Assembly (NCBI GenBank): GCA_965116445.1 | Contig: OZ220688.1 | Span: forward strand, 1,674,001-1,738,000 | Source of the DNA: Multivorans sp965116445 | GTDB taxonomy: Bacteria; Acidobacteriota; Thermoanaerobaculia; Multivoradales; Multivoraceae | Direction: 5' to 3' | Length of the DNA: 64,000 nucleotides | Shown: positions 31,541 to 44,675 of the stretch, one piece after another | Layout: each line of letters opens with the position of its first letter | How positions within the stretch are numbered: position 1 is the first letter of the stretch | Made by a program: the position numbers and the translations under genes | The notes under the pieces: model-generated | Told to the model about the DNA's origin: nothing | Seen by the model: only the letters and a program-made list of their open reading frames with translations | The model's database searches: none

Positions 31541-34038
31541 GCGGTGTTCTCCGTTGAGGCGGTGTCTCTGATGAAACTTGGGGACCCTAGAAGCTGGTCC
31601 CGATGCTGAAGTCGAAGCTGTCGAAGCGCTCGCGGTCGAAACCGCCGAGGTCGTCGAGGGGATTCAGGTTCGTAGCGTAGATGAACCGGAGCGGCGCGCC
31701 AAGAATCGGCACGTTCACCCGCAGCTCGATTCCGGCGGACATCCTCATGTGGCTGAAGTCGACATCCTGATCGTCGCCGTACACGTTGCCGGCGTCGAGG
31801 AAGGCGACCACCCGGAAGGGACCGTTGACCAGGGTGTGGTGCTCGAGGTTGATCACGACGCTCTTGTTGCCGCCCTGGGGAAAGCCGTTCTGGTCGAGCA
31901 GCGTCCGCCCGGTTTCCGGATCACGCACCCAGATCGACCGGAAGGCGTAGCCCCGAAGGCTGTTCTCCCCGCCGAGCAGATACCGGTCGAGGAAGAACAA
32001 CTGACGGAGGTTGCCCGCACCGTCCGTACCGAACGGCTTGATGTAGCCGAGCTGGATGTTGGCCCGGCCTACCGTGCGCCAGGCCCCCCGCGTAAGCGGC
32101 GTTGTAAAGGCCGCCGTCAGCGACGGCCTGATGAAGAACGACTCGCCGCCCAAGGGTCCGCCCGCGTACTCGAGCGAAGCGATCAGGCGTCGGCCACGGG
32201 TCGGTTCGAGTCGGTGGTCGTGGCTGTCGTACTGGTATGTCGCGGTGACCGATCGCCGGTTGAACTGAAACGCCTGCTCGATCGTGTCGCTCATCGTTTC
32301 GTCCCGTTCCACCGGGTCCTCGAAGAAGAAGAACGTCTGCGACTGGAAACTCTCGATGTCCATGTTGCTGTACGCCAACTGGACGAGTTCCCATCGCCGG
32401 AACGACCGGCCGAAGGAGACGACACCGCCCGCCTCCTTGCTGCGATAGCGCTGGTCGACGAGCAGGTCGAAGTCCGTGTCGCGGTTGAACAACTGGATGC
32501 CGATGTTCTGCGGCCGGTCCTTGACCCAGGGCATGTAGTAGGAGACGTCGAAGATGTCGCGGTAGCGACCGGTCTGAATCGACACGCCGACGGTCTCGCC
32601 GCGGCCGAGGAAGTTGCGCGTACGCAGAGCCGACTGGACGAAGAACCCGTCCAGTTCGCTGTAGCCGCCGCCGAACTGGACCTCGGTCTGCCCCGTCTCC
32701 GTCCCCTTGACGACCAGATCGACCTGCTGGTCGTCGGTGTCGTAGTTCACCTCGACCGGATCGTCCTCGTTCACCACGTAGTACTCGAGCTGACTGAGCC
32801 GCAGCAGGCTGGTGCGCAGCATCCCCGAGTTGAAGACATCGCCCTCCTTCATCAGCATCTGGCGCCGGAGCACGCGATCCCGCGTGCGGTCGTTGCCGGT
32901 GAACTCGAGCCGACCCACCCGAAACTGATCGTTCTCCTCGACCATCACCAACAGGTCCGCGACCAGATCGTCCCGTTCGATGATCTCCATCTTCACGTCC
33001 GCGAAGATGTAGCCGCTGTTGCGGTAGAGCTCGCCGATCTGCTCGACCCCCTCGTCGATCACGTCCGAGCGCAGCCAGCCGCCCTGGGGATCCTTGAACA
33101 TCTGGCGCAACAGCCCTTCCGGCAACACCTCGGCGCCTTCGATCTCGATCTCACCGAGCTTCCAGCGCGGCCCTTCCTCGATCGGCACGACCAGGCCGAG
33201 CTGCCTCTTGCGGTCCTCGAGCCGGTCCGCGTTCGGCTTGCGTTCGATCACGTCGAGCTCCGGCTCGCCGACCTCGACATCCTTGTAGCCGAAGCGGCGA
33301 TAGATGTCCTTGACCTTGTCGAGGTCCTCCTCGACAGTGGCCGAGTTGAAGACATCGCGCTTGCGAATCCGGGTCAGCAGGTTCGACTTCTTCGTCTTCT
33401 CCATCTGGCGGCGCAGCTTCCCGGCGGAGAAGACCTCGTTGCCTTCGAAGTCGACCTGGCCGATCTTGACCCGGCCGCCCTCGTCGACCGTGATGAGAAC
33501 GCGCTTCTCGCCCAGGCCCGCGTCCTGCACCTCGACATGTACTCCGGCGAAGCGGAAGCCCCGCTCTTCGTAGAGCTTCCTGATCGCCTGCTCGAGGCGA
33601 GCCAGTTCGCCGAGGTCGAGCGGCAAATCCTCGTACACCGAGATGCGCTCCCGATCCGTCATGTCGCCGATGTCGCTGCGCTTGAGCTTCTTCAGCCCGT
33701 CGTACTCGAGCGAGGTCAGAAGGGGCCGCTCGGTGATCGTCACCGTCACCCCCACGCCCTCGCCCGCCGCCTCGGACTCGACCTGGATGTCGTCGATCAG
33801 TTCACGCTCCCAGAGATCCTTGATCCGGTCGTTCAGACGGCCCGGATCCCAGGGCTTTCCCGGCTCGAGATCGAGGTAGTAGCTCAGGCTCTCTTCGCTC
33901 AGCGTCTCCACGCCGGTGTACTCGACCGACACGATCGGCCGACCGACCAGGAGCTGCGCCGCCGCGGGGGACGCGACCAGAAGCACGGTCAGCAGAGCAC
34001 CCATCGTCCGCACCGCGAGGGAGAGACGGCGTAACTCC

Positions 34039-34098
34039 GGTTTCCGCACGAATCGATCGGAACTCCGCGAGATCGGCTCGGGTTTCCGCAAGACTTGA

Positions 34099-34122
<24 letters not shown>
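34039..34122. repeat. Four imperfect 21-bp tandem units at the clpC/bamA junction
   Basis: Units begin at 34039, 34060, 34081 and 34102, three of them with GGTTTCCGCA(C/A)GA. The period is exactly 21 bp. On the minus strand they encode a seven-residue RKP-type repeat at the proposed extended N-terminus of bamA, and the last unit contains the clpC stop. Expansion may have moved the gene boundary. Confidence 0.65.
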
Positions 34123-36615
<2,493 letters not shown>

Positions 36616-36695
36616 GGAGTTACCTGCTTTCGACGCTACGCGCCCGCTCGGGCCGCAGTCTATCGACGCAACCGGTTCAGCGGGCGCCCCGGCAC

Positions 36696-37364
36696 TCAGT
36701 GGCGCGCCAACCGCCCTCCGTCGAGCACCAGGGTCCTGCCGCATCTACTCGCCACCTCCGGGTTGTGCGTGACCAGCACCAACGTCGTTGCACGCCGCTG
36801 CCTGAGGTCACTCAACAGCTCCAGCACGCGCGCTCCGCTGGTCGCGTCCAGGTTGCCGGTCGGTTCGTCGGCGAGCAGAACCGGCGGTTCCAGCACCAGC
36901 GCCCGGCAGATCGCCACGCGCTGCCGCTCGCCGCCGGAGAGCTGCTGGGGAAAGTCGCCCGCACGGTCCCTGAGCCCGACCTGCTCAAGCAGTTCCAGCC
37001 CCTCGGTCTCCAGCGACACTCCCGAGCGACCCGCAATCCGCCCCGGCATGATCACGTTCTCAAGCGCGGTGAAGTCGGGTAGCAACTGGTGAAACTGAAA
37101 CACGAAGCCGAGGGAGCGGTTGCGAAACCCGGCCAGCGCTGCTGGTCTCGAGGCCGAGAGCTCGACCCCGTCTATCCGCACGGTACCTGCATCCGGGGTG
37201 TCGAGCGCCCCGAGGATGTTCAGCAATGTCGACTTCCCCGAACCCGAGGGGCCGACGATGGCGACCGTCTCGCCGCGGCCGACCTCGAGGTCGACACCGC
37301 GCAGCACTTCACGCCGGGCCGCCCCGTCCCGGTAGGCCTTGGTGACTCCGGCGACGAAGATCAC
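36696..37364 (-). CDS. lolD: Lipoprotein-releasing ABC transporter ATPase (LolD family)
   Basis: The 222-residue ABC ATPase belongs to the MacB/LolD group. It has Walker A GPSGSGKS, the Q-loop FQFHQLLPDFTALENV typical of this family, the signature LSGGERQRVAI and Walker B VLLADEPTGNLD. GTG at 37364 overlaps the stop of the upstream permease as GTGA, so the pair forms one transporter that extracts lipoproteins from the inner membrane. Confidence 0.93.
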   Translation of the reverse strand: MIFVAGVTKAYRDGAARREVLRGVDLEVGRGETVAIVGPSGSGKSTLLNILGALDTPDAGTVRIDGVELSASRPAALAGFRNRSLGFVFQFHQLLPDFTALENVIMPGRIAGRSGVSLETEGLELLEQVGLRDRAGDFPQQLSGGERQRVAICRALVLEPPVLLADEPTGNLDATSGARVLELLSDLRQRRATTLVLVTHNPEVASRCGRTLVLDGGRLARH

Positions 37365-38578
37365 GTGCGGGCGCTCCGCATCGCCTCGACCGGGTCCAGC
37401 CGGCTCGCCTTGCGCGCGCTCAGCAGCGAGGCCGCGCCCGTGAACAGAATCGTGGAGAAAGCCACGACGAACAGGTCCTCTTCCCTGACCACAAACGGCA
37501 CGTAGTCGACGATGTACACGTCCGACGGCAGCGAGAGCACGCGGAAGGAGTCCAGGAACAACGCTACGCCGGCCCCGATCAGGACGCCGACTCCCGCGCC
37601 GCCGACGGAGAGCAGCACGCCGAGCGTCAGGAAGATGCCCCGCAAGCGCGCGGGAGGTACGCCCATCGCCGCGAGCACGCCAACTTCGGAACGCTTGCTG
37701 GAAAGCACCAGGGAAAGAGAAGCGAGCAGCGCAAAGGCCGCCACCGCGACGATCAGCGCCACCGCCGAGAACACCAGGCCCTTCTCCAGCCGCAGGACGA
37801 AAAGCAACGCCCGATTGGCCTGCCGCCAGGTCGCCACCGAGCCCTCGGTCGGGGCGATCGCCGCGCGCAGGTCGGCGGCCACTTCTTCGGGGTCGGCGGC
37901 CGGGGCCAGGGTGAGATCAAGCCGCCGGTCACCGCCCGCGAAGAGCGCGGCCGCCTGCTCCAGCGGCAGCAGCACCGGCAGGTCCTCGTACCCGGCACGT
38001 TCGGCGTCGTAGATCGCGGCCACCGGGAGCGTCCGAACGCGCGGCCGAGGCCCGACCGGAGTCAGCGAAGACCGGGGTGACGCCACCCGAACCGAACCGC
38101 CGACCGTCAGCCCCATCCGCAGGGCGACCTGAAGCGGCACGATCAGACCTGGAGCCGCCGCGGCCTCCACCGGAGTCCACGCGGGCGGCGCCTTCTCGTA
38201 GCCCACCACCTCGACCGCCACCACACCCCTCCTGTCGACCAGCCAACCGCGGGCGTAGAGCAACTCCTGGACCGTCATTACGCCTTGTGTAGCCGTCACA
38301 CGGTCGACGATCGAGGCGGCCGACCCGGTCGCGGAGTCCACTCGACCTCCCAGTTCCACCTGCAGGGTCGGTGTGTGCTGCGCGAGATCCCGGAGCAGGT
38401 GGTTCTGGAAGCCCGAGAGCGCCGCCAGGGCGAGGACCAGGGCCGCCGTGCCGACTGCCAGACCGCCGGCGGTCAGCGATGACAGCACACGGATGTGCGC
38501 ATCCGCGCGGGTCGAACGGAAGTACCTCAGCGCGACATGCCAGACGAAACCCACGGCACGCGAGGCTATCCGCAGCAC
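37361..38578 (-). CDS. LolC/LolE-type lipoprotein-releasing permease
   Basis: The approximately 405-residue FtsX-like permease has an N-terminal cytoplasmic/TM start (FVWHVALRYFRS, LAVGTAALVLALAALSGFQNHLL), a large periplasmic domain (about 60-260) and three C-terminal transmembrane helices (VFSAVALIVAVAAFALLASL, IFLTLGVLLSVGGAGVGVLIG, VVAFSTILFTGAASLLSA) ending RKASRLDPVEAMRSA, the canonical tail of LolC/E. One gene serves where LolC and LolE are separate in E. coli, suggesting a homodimeric LolCE-type channel. GTG 38554 is another possible start. Confidence 0.9.
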   Translation of the reverse strand: MLRIASRAVGFVWHVALRYFRSTRADAHIRVLSSLTAGGLAVGTAALVLALAALSGFQNHLLRDLAQHTPTLQVELGGRVDSATGSAASIVDRVTATQGVMTVQELLYARGWLVDRRGVVAVEVVGYEKAPPAWTPVEAAAAPGLIVPLQVALRMGLTVGGSVRVASPRSSLTPVGPRPRVRTLPVAAIYDAERAGYEDLPVLLPLEQAAALFAGGDRRLDLTLAPAADPEEVAADLRAAIAPTEGSVATWRQANRALLFVLRLEKGLVFSAVALIVAVAAFALLASLSLVLSSKRSEVGVLAAMGVPPARLRGIFLTLGVLLSVGGAGVGVLIGAGVALFLDSFRVLSLPSDVYIVDYVPFVVREEDLFVVAFSTILFTGAASLLSARKASRLDPVEAMRSART

Positions 38579-38636
38579 TTGACCTGAGCCCAATGCCCCG
38601 GAGGCCAGGGACGGACGCCGGGCCGGCCGACCGGCG

Positions 38637-39185
38637 CTACTCCTCCTCCACCTCCACTTCGTCCAGCACACCGACGTAGGGCAGGTTGCGGTAGCGATCG
38701 TTGTAGTCGAGGCCGTAGCCGACGACGAAGACGTCGTCCACTTCGAAGCCGCGGTAGTGGATATCGACAGCCGTCTCCCGCTTGCACGCCTTGTCCAGCA
38801 GGACGCAGAGGCGAACCGAACGGGCGCCGCGGAAACCCATCAGCGCCATGATCGTGCGCATCGTGTAGCCCGTGTCGACGATGTCCTCGATCAGCAGCAC
38901 GTCGCGCCCGGCCAGGGAGTGGTCCAGGTCGCGCCGGATCCGCACCTCGCCGGGTGAGGTTGTCTCACCCCGATAGCTCGAGGTCTGAAAGAAATCGACG
39001 ACCAGGGGCCGTGACAGGCGCTGCACCAGATCGGCGAGGAAGAAGACCGAGCCCTTGAGCACGCCCACACAGAGGAGGTCTCTGCTGTCGGCGTAGTCAC
39101 GCTCGATCTCGGCCGCGAGTTCGTCGATCCGGCGCTGCAGCATCTCCGCCGAAATGAGCTCCCTGGGCTTTCCGTTCTCGGTCAT
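38637..39185 (-). CDS. hpt: Hypoxanthine phosphoribosyltransferase
   Basis: The 182-residue enzyme salvages hypoxanthine (and perhaps guanine) to the nucleotide. It shows VGVLKGSVFFLADLVQRL, FFQTSSYRGETTSPGEV, the PRPP motif VLLIEDIVDTGYTM and DVFVVGYGLDYNDRYRNLPYVGVL. ATG 39185 gives the normal N-terminus. It is divergent from a purine nucleoside phosphorylase gene 78 bp away, so the two purine salvage steps share one intergenic region. Confidence 0.95.
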   Translation of the reverse strand: MTENGKPRELISAEMLQRRIDELAAEIERDYADSRDLLCVGVLKGSVFFLADLVQRLSRPLVVDFFQTSSYRGETTSPGEVRIRRDLDHSLAGRDVLLIEDIVDTGYTMRTIMALMGFRGARSVRLCVLLDKACKRETAVDIHYRGFEVDDVFVVGYGLDYNDRYRNLPYVGVLDEVEVEEE

Positions 39186-39263
39186 GGTCACCTCAAGCGC
39201 CGGCGCCTGACGACGCTCCGGTCGTGTATCGTCCACCCCACTCCGCGGCGGGGGATCAAGGCG

Positions 39264-40136
39264 GTGAATCTGCGCAAGAATACAGGGCCGGACACGGGTC
39301 TCGCCGACGAGCTTGAGGAGAGCGGAAAACGCTGGCTCGACGCCGGCCGGCCCCGGCCTGAGGCCCTTCTCGTCACCGGTTCCGGGCTGAGCCTCGACCT
39401 TGGCGTCCCGGCGGCCGGCCCATGGCCGTTCCAGGACCTGCTTCCGTTCGCTGTCGAGGCGGTCGAAGGGCATGAGGCAACGATCGAACTCGTCGAAACG
39501 CCCGACGGCCGGTTCCTGCTCTACTGCCGCGGCCGGCTCCACGCCTACCAGGGCTACACGCCGGCGCAGGTCGTCTACCTGGTGCGCCTGGCGGCTCTGC
39601 TCGGCGCCGGTTCGCTCGTCGTCACGAACGCCGCCGGCTCACTGCGGCGCAACTCCCCGCCGGGGTCGATCGTGGCACTCTCCGATCACGTCAACCTGAC
39701 CGGTCTGAACCCGCTTCGCGGCCGCATGCCGGCAAGCTGGGGCCCCCGGTTCCCGGACCTGGCCGGCGCCTACGACCCCGCCCTCCGCCGCCGGTTCGTC
39801 GAACTCGGCCGCAGTGCCGGGATCAGCGTGGGTGAAGGGGTGTACCTGGGCCTGCTCGGGCCCTCCTACGAGACGCCGGCCGAGATCCGGGCCTACCAGG
39901 CGCTCGGCGTCGACCTGGTCGGCATGTCGACGGTGCTGGAAGTCATCGCCGCCCGCCACATGGGCCTGCGCGTGCTCGGTTTCTCTCTGGTCACGAACAT
40001 GGGCGTTGGACTCGAGGAGGGGCCGGTCGATCACGAGGACGTGCTCCGCGTCGGCAGCAGCGCGGCGGCCGACGTCGCACGCCTGACCTCCGATCTGATC
40101 GCCGATGGCGTTCTCTGGCGCGCTACGTCAAACTGA
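39264..40136 (+). CDS. Purine nucleoside phosphorylase (PNP class I/trimeric type)
   Basis: The 290-residue enzyme phosphorolyses inosine/guanosine to free base and ribose-1-phosphate. It shows VTGSGLSLDL, GRLHAYQGYTPAQVVY, VVTNAAGSLRRN, LSDHVNLTGLNPL, GPSYETPAEIRAYQALGVDLVGMSTVLEVIAARHMGL and SLVTNMGVGL, all typical of trimeric PNPs. The freed base is the substrate of the divergent Hpt. GTG at 39264 is the start; lysS follows after only 3 bp. Confidence 0.94.
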   Translation: MNLRKNTGPDTGLADELEESGKRWLDAGRPRPEALLVTGSGLSLDLGVPAAGPWPFQDLLPFAVEAVEGHEATIELVETPDGRFLLYCRGRLHAYQGYTPAQVVYLVRLAALLGAGSLVVTNAAGSLRRNSPPGSIVALSDHVNLTGLNPLRGRMPASWGPRFPDLAGAYDPALRRRFVELGRSAGISVGEGVYLGLLGPSYETPAEIRAYQALGVDLVGMSTVLEVIAARHMGLRVLGFSLVTNMGVGLEEGPVDHEDVLRVGSSAAADVARLTSDLIADGVLWRATSN

Positions 40137-40139
40137 ACC

Positions 40140-41624
<1,485 letters not shown>

Positions 41625-41637
41625 AGACGGAGGACGC

Positions 41638-41645
41638 TTAGCAAT
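41638..41645 (+). repeat. Left target-site duplication of the IS1595-type element
   Basis: TTAGCAAT here and again at 45077-45084, directly outside the two terminal inverted repeats. The length of 8 bp is that known for IS1595-family insertions. The last two bases are the AT of the disrupted gene's original ATG. Confidence 0.9.
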
Positions 41646-41670
41646 GGGGATTATATACGAGAGTGCCGAA
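41646..41670 (+). repeat. Left terminal inverted repeat
   Basis: A 25-bp sequence beginning GGGGATTATATACGAGAG that is the exact reverse complement of 45052-45076. Read outward, it contains a TATAAT box. The unusual A+T-rich core contrasts with the surrounding G+C-rich DNA. Confidence 0.95.
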
Positions 41671-41679
41671 GCCGAACGG

Positions 41680-41877
41680 CTACCGGCGCACGCTCTTCGG
41701 TGACTTGACGTAGTTGACCTTCACCTCTCCGGCCAGCGCATCGGCGAGCACGTCAAAGCTGGCGTTGATCCGCAGGTCTTCCCGCAACTCCGCTGCGGAC
41801 GGCTGGTAGCTGGGGTGAACGATGTCTACGACAGGGCGTGTCGGCCGCTTGTCTCTCTCTACTTGCTTTCTAGCCAC
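41680..41877 (-). CDS. 65-residue passenger protein of unknown function
   Basis: This short basic/acidic protein (MARKQVERDKRPTRPVVD at the start, VHPSYQPSAAELREDLRI in the middle) starts at GTG 41877 inside the 3' end of the methyltransferase gene (19-bp overlap), suggesting co-translation. No catalytic motif is recognised. It ends just inside the left terminal repeat. A small partner or inhibitor of the methyltransferase-HNH protein is possible but unproven. Confidence 0.6.
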   Translation of the reverse strand: MARKQVERDKRPTRPVVDIVHPSYQPSAAELREDLRINASFDVLADALAGEVKVNYVKSPKSVRR

Positions 41878-43121
41878 GCTAGCTTCTCCCTCAGTTCCGA
41901 GATCATGTTTGCCTTGGCGATGCTGTCTTCACTGGTGCCCTTCGTGAGGTTGCACGGACGGCAGAGCAGTTGAAGATTGTCGGGTTCGTCTCCGCCACCT
42001 TCGGCTTGCGGCACGATGTGGTCAACGTCCATCAGCCGAATATCCGTGAGCGTGGAGCACATCGCGCACCGGCCTTCTTGCTCGCCGAAGAGCAGGTGCT
42101 TGTGGCTGGTCGGCTTCGGCGGCGCTTGCGACTCCGTGACGCTCTCTGTGGTCCAATACTGGATGTCGTGAAGTACGGTGCCCATGAACGAGACTTCGTT
42201 CGTCAGCCGCTCCCTCACGAGCTTGTAGGCCATGTCCGATATGTCCATGCCGATCCACTGGCGGTTCAGTCTCTCCGCTGCTACACAGGCGGTCGCGCAG
42301 CCACAGAAGGGGTCTAGCACGATGTCGCCCTCGTTCGAGGATGCCCGGATGATCCGTTCCAAGAGCGCTAGCGGCTTCTGGGTCGGATAGCCAACGTTCT
42401 CGGCAGCCTGCGAGTTCAGGAAGTTGATATCGAACACGTCTGTATGTCGGTTGCCCTGGGTCGTGTCCACAGGTTTCACGATGTCGAAGTCGTTGCGGTC
42501 GATCTTCCCGTCGGCTTCCTTGCGGGCAAGAACCGCCTCGTCGTAGATGTACAGGTAGCGCTGGCCACCCATCCGCTTCGTGTTGTACCCCGCTCGGACG
42601 AGTTGCTGTTTCCGTGGCGACAACTCGGAATCGTAGGTCGCGTGGTAGTGGAACTTCGTAGAGCGCGAGTAGAACAGGAGCGTGTCGTGCGCCCGCAGGA
42701 ACTTCTTGGCCCGCGAGTTCGCCACTTTCTTGTACGACCACACGATCTCGTTGCGGAACTGAATCCGGCCGAAGATCACGTCCATCAGCGTCTTGAGGTA
42801 ATGGCTGGCGGTCGGATCGCAGTGGAGGTACACGCTCGCCGTGGGCTTCATCACGCGCCGCAGTTCGAGCAGCCGCACCGCCATGTAGATCAGGTACGCC
42901 TTCATGCCCTTGGAGTGCGCGGTGCCGGCCGCGTCGATGGTCTGGTACAGCGCCGGGTGATGCTCCGCGAGTTCGCCGTGCCACGCGAGGTCTACGTCGT
43001 CCAGCGTCCAAGTGTCCTTGAACGCCGCGCCCGCAGCCTTGCTGCCTATCGGAGCGGCGAAGTTCCGGTCCTTGTTGAACGGCGGATCGAGGTAGACGAG
43101 ATCTACGCATCCGTCCGCCAT
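41859..43121 (-). CDS. Beta-class DNA methyltransferase fused to a C-terminal HNH domain (N-terminus out of frame)
   Basis: From ATG 43121 the protein has 420 residues: catalytic motif IV LDPPFN (11-16), the SAM motif LDPFCGCATACVAAERL (269-285) placed C-terminal to it as in beta-class adenine-N6/cytosine-N4 enzymes, and an HNH module with CAMC (352-355), MDVDHIVPQ (His368) and NLQLLCRPCN (383-391). The conserved upstream part (WVRAIHTGDNLNILRG) lies in the same frame back to 43199 but has no ATG, GTG or TTG. It reaches the ATG at 43276, which overlaps the transposase stop, only if the intervening 7-bp repeat tract gains one unit or loses two. The present state is therefore full-length OFF. 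Confidence 0.85.
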   Translation of the reverse strand: MADGCVDLVYLDPPFNKDRNFAAPIGSKAAGAAFKDTWTLDDVDLAWHGELAEHHPALYQTIDAAGTAHSKGMKAYLIYMAVRLLELRRVMKPTASVYLHCDPTASHYLKTLMDVIFGRIQFRNEIVWSYKKVANSRAKKFLRAHDTLLFYSRSTKFHYHATYDSELSPRKQQLVRAGYNTKRMGGQRYLYIYDEAVLARKEADGKIDRNDFDIVKPVDTTQGNRHTDVFDINFLNSQAAENVGYPTQKPLALLERIIRASSNEGDIVLDPFCGCATACVAAERLNRQWIGMDISDMAYKLVRERLTNEVSFMGTVLHDIQYWTTESVTESQAPPKPTSHKHLLFGEQEGRCAMCSTLTDIRLMDVDHIVPQAEGGGDEPDNLQLLCRPCNLTKGTSEDSIAKANMISELREKLAWLESK

Positions 43122-43203
43122 CCCGCGCAGGATATTGAGGTTGTCGCCGGTGTGGATCGCCCGAACCCAATCCTGCGGTCCGTATCTTGCAGGTGTAATT
43201 CCG

Positions 43204-43272
43204 CCCCCGGCCCCCGGCCCCCGGCCCCCGGCCCCCGGCCCCCGGCCCCCGGCCCCCGGCCCCCGGCCCCCG
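43204..43272. repeat. Heptanucleotide tandem repeat (CCCCCGG)9 plus 6 bases
   Basis: Nine exact copies of CCCCCGG (43204-43266) plus CCCCCG, lying between the transposase stop (43273-43275) and the methyltransferase coding frame. Seven is not a multiple of three, so each unit gained or lost shifts the frame. On the minus strand, ATG 43276 (ATGA with the transposase stop) opens a Gly/Ala/Arg/Pro repeat that now runs out of frame and ends at 43103. With 10 units it would continue directly into the methyltransferase. Confidence 0.9.
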
Positions 43273-44271
43273 TCATGCCGTCGCCTCGCGCGCGCCTGAC
43301 GCCAAGCCGTTGTCGGCGATCAGGTCGCGGTAGCGGAGGCGCTTGCCCTCCATGTCTTCGGCGAAGCGGTCCAGTTGCTCCGCAGTGTCGAACTCGCGGA
43401 CGTTCTGCCGCCAGCCGAACTCGTCCACATACCGCTGCAACTGCTTCGGGCTGAGCTTGTGGAACGTCCCCTTGTGCGCCCGCTTGAGCATCGACCACAG
43501 GGACTCTATGCCGTTCGTGTGGATCCTGCCGTCAACGTACTCGCCGACCGAGTGCTTGACCGTGCCCCGCTCGTAGTCCGTCAGGCCCCCGTAGGCGCCG
43601 GCGTCGTCCGTGTAGACGGTGGAGCCGGGTTCGACGTGCTCGCGGACGAAGGACTGTAGCGTCTCGCCGTCCGTGGAGTGAACGACCTTGGCGGCTACCT
43701 GCTTGGTCTTCCGGTCCTTGACGCCGACGACGGCGGTCTTGCCAGCCGTGCCTCGTCCGGTGAGCTGCTTGCGCTTCTTGGCGTGCATGTTCTTCCGCTT
43801 CCCGCCGAAGTACGTCTCGTCCGCTTCTACCGGGCCGGGGAACAGGACGGTCGGCCCGTTTGCCTCAAACGCGGCGCGGAGACGCTGCGCCATGAACCAC
43901 GCGGTCTTCTGGGTAACGCCCAGGTCGCGGTGCAGCTTCATGCTCGACACACTCTTGAGGCTGGTCGTGAGCAGGAACGTGGCGAGCATCCATTTCTGGA
44001 AGCCGATCTTCGAGCCTTCCATGACGGTGCCGGTCTTCGCGCTGAACCGCTGGTAGCAGCCCTTCTCGCGGCAGCGGAACGGCATCGTCTTGTGCTTCGC
44101 GCCGGTCTGGACGTTGTGCGATCCACAGGCCGGGCAGGTCGGCCCGTCGGGCCAGCGCCGCTTGACGTACCACGCCTCGGCTGCCGCGTCGTCCGGGAAC
44201 ATCCGCATCACCTCTACCAGAGTGATGCCCTCCCGGTGCGCCTTGCCCGGTGCCTTGTGCATCGTCGCCAT
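43273..44271 (-). CDS. IS1595 family (ISXO2-like) transposase
   Basis: The 332-residue protein has an N-terminal zinc-ribbon (CPACGSHNVQTG...CREKGC) and an ISXO2-like DDE domain: VEADETYFGGKRKN, VYTDDAGAYGGL and HTNGIESLWSMLKRAHKGTFHKLSPKQLQRYVDEF. This matches the IS1595 family, which makes 8-bp target duplications as seen here. ATG 44271 is chosen because a -35/-10 promoter (TTGACT, 17 bp, TAAGGT) ends 7 bases before it; a TTG further up is itself the -35 box. The C-terminal stop overlaps the ATG that could begin the full-length methyltransferase. Confidence 0.93.
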   Translation of the reverse strand: MATMHKAPGKAHREGITLVEVMRMFPDDAAAEAWYVKRRWPDGPTCPACGSHNVQTGAKHKTMPFRCREKGCYQRFSAKTGTVMEGSKIGFQKWMLATFLLTTSLKSVSSMKLHRDLGVTQKTAWFMAQRLRAAFEANGPTVLFPGPVEADETYFGGKRKNMHAKKRKQLTGRGTAGKTAVVGVKDRKTKQVAAKVVHSTDGETLQSFVREHVEPGSTVYTDDAGAYGGLTDYERGTVKHSVGEYVDGRIHTNGIESLWSMLKRAHKGTFHKLSPKQLQRYVDEFGWRQNVREFDTAEQLDRFAEDMEGKRLRYRDLIADNGLASGAREATA

Positions 44272-44278
44272 GCACAGA

Positions 44279-44307
44279 ACCTTACAGGAGAGTGCCGGTG
44301 AAGTCAA
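44279..44307 (-). promoter_or_regulatory. Transposase promoter (leaderless)
   Basis: On the minus strand TTGACT (44307-44302), a 17-base spacer and TAAGGT (44284-44279) precede the ATG at 44271 by 7 bases. The spacing predicts a transcript that starts at or next to the start codon. It is the best-formed -35/-10 pair noticed in the window. Confidence 0.65.
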
Positions 44308-44384
44308 GCGACCCAGGGTGGCCGCGAGTACAATGGCTACGAATCGGGGGTCGAGACAGCCCCCACGACAAGGGAGACAAGAAG

Positions 44385-44675
44385 ATGACTGAACCGCTGA
44401 ACGGAGAGCCGCGAAAGTCAGGCACTCAGCCCGGCAACAAGGAGCCTCTGCCGAGACTCAAATCCTCAGTTCGGATCGCCGTCACCTACTTCGCGGCTGG
44501 CTACCTGTTCGGAGGAAGTCTGTGGTTGGTCTACCTCGAACATACCGGCACAGTCGAGACCGCCACAAAGGATCTGTTCCTCTACACCGCACCTGTCGCT
44601 ACGGGTATCCTCACCTACTGGTTCGGGACACGGACTGCGCAGAAGAGCCACGAGCAGGAAGGCGGGAACGGTTAG
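44385..44675 (+). CDS. 96-residue two-span membrane protein (passenger)
   Basis: The protein opens with a polar segment (MTEPLNGEPRKSGTQPGNKE), then two hydrophobic helices (IAVTYFAAGYLFGGSLWLVYL and LFLYTAPVATGILTYWFGT) and a polar tail, resembling small holin-like proteins in size and layout. AGGGAG lies about 8 bases before the ATG. It is on the plus strand, divergent from the transposase, inside the inverted repeats. Function unknown; a role in cell lysis or envelope sensing would be speculative. Confidence 0.6.
   Translation: MTEPLNGEPRKSGTQPGNKEPLPRLKSSVRIAVTYFAAGYLFGGSLWLVYLEHTGTVETATKDLFLYTAPVATGILTYWFGTRTAQKSHEQEGGNG

Noticed and set aside
31578..34034. Very long plus-strand open frame (818 codons) opposite bamA
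   Set aside because: It is the antisense of bamA; its product is a low-complexity mix of hydrophobic and charged residues with no family, as expected for G+C-rich DNA read in reverse.
43204..43272. CRISPR-like repeat array
   Set aside because: The unit is only 7 bp, copies are back to back without spacers, and no cas genes are nearby; it is a simple tandem repeat.
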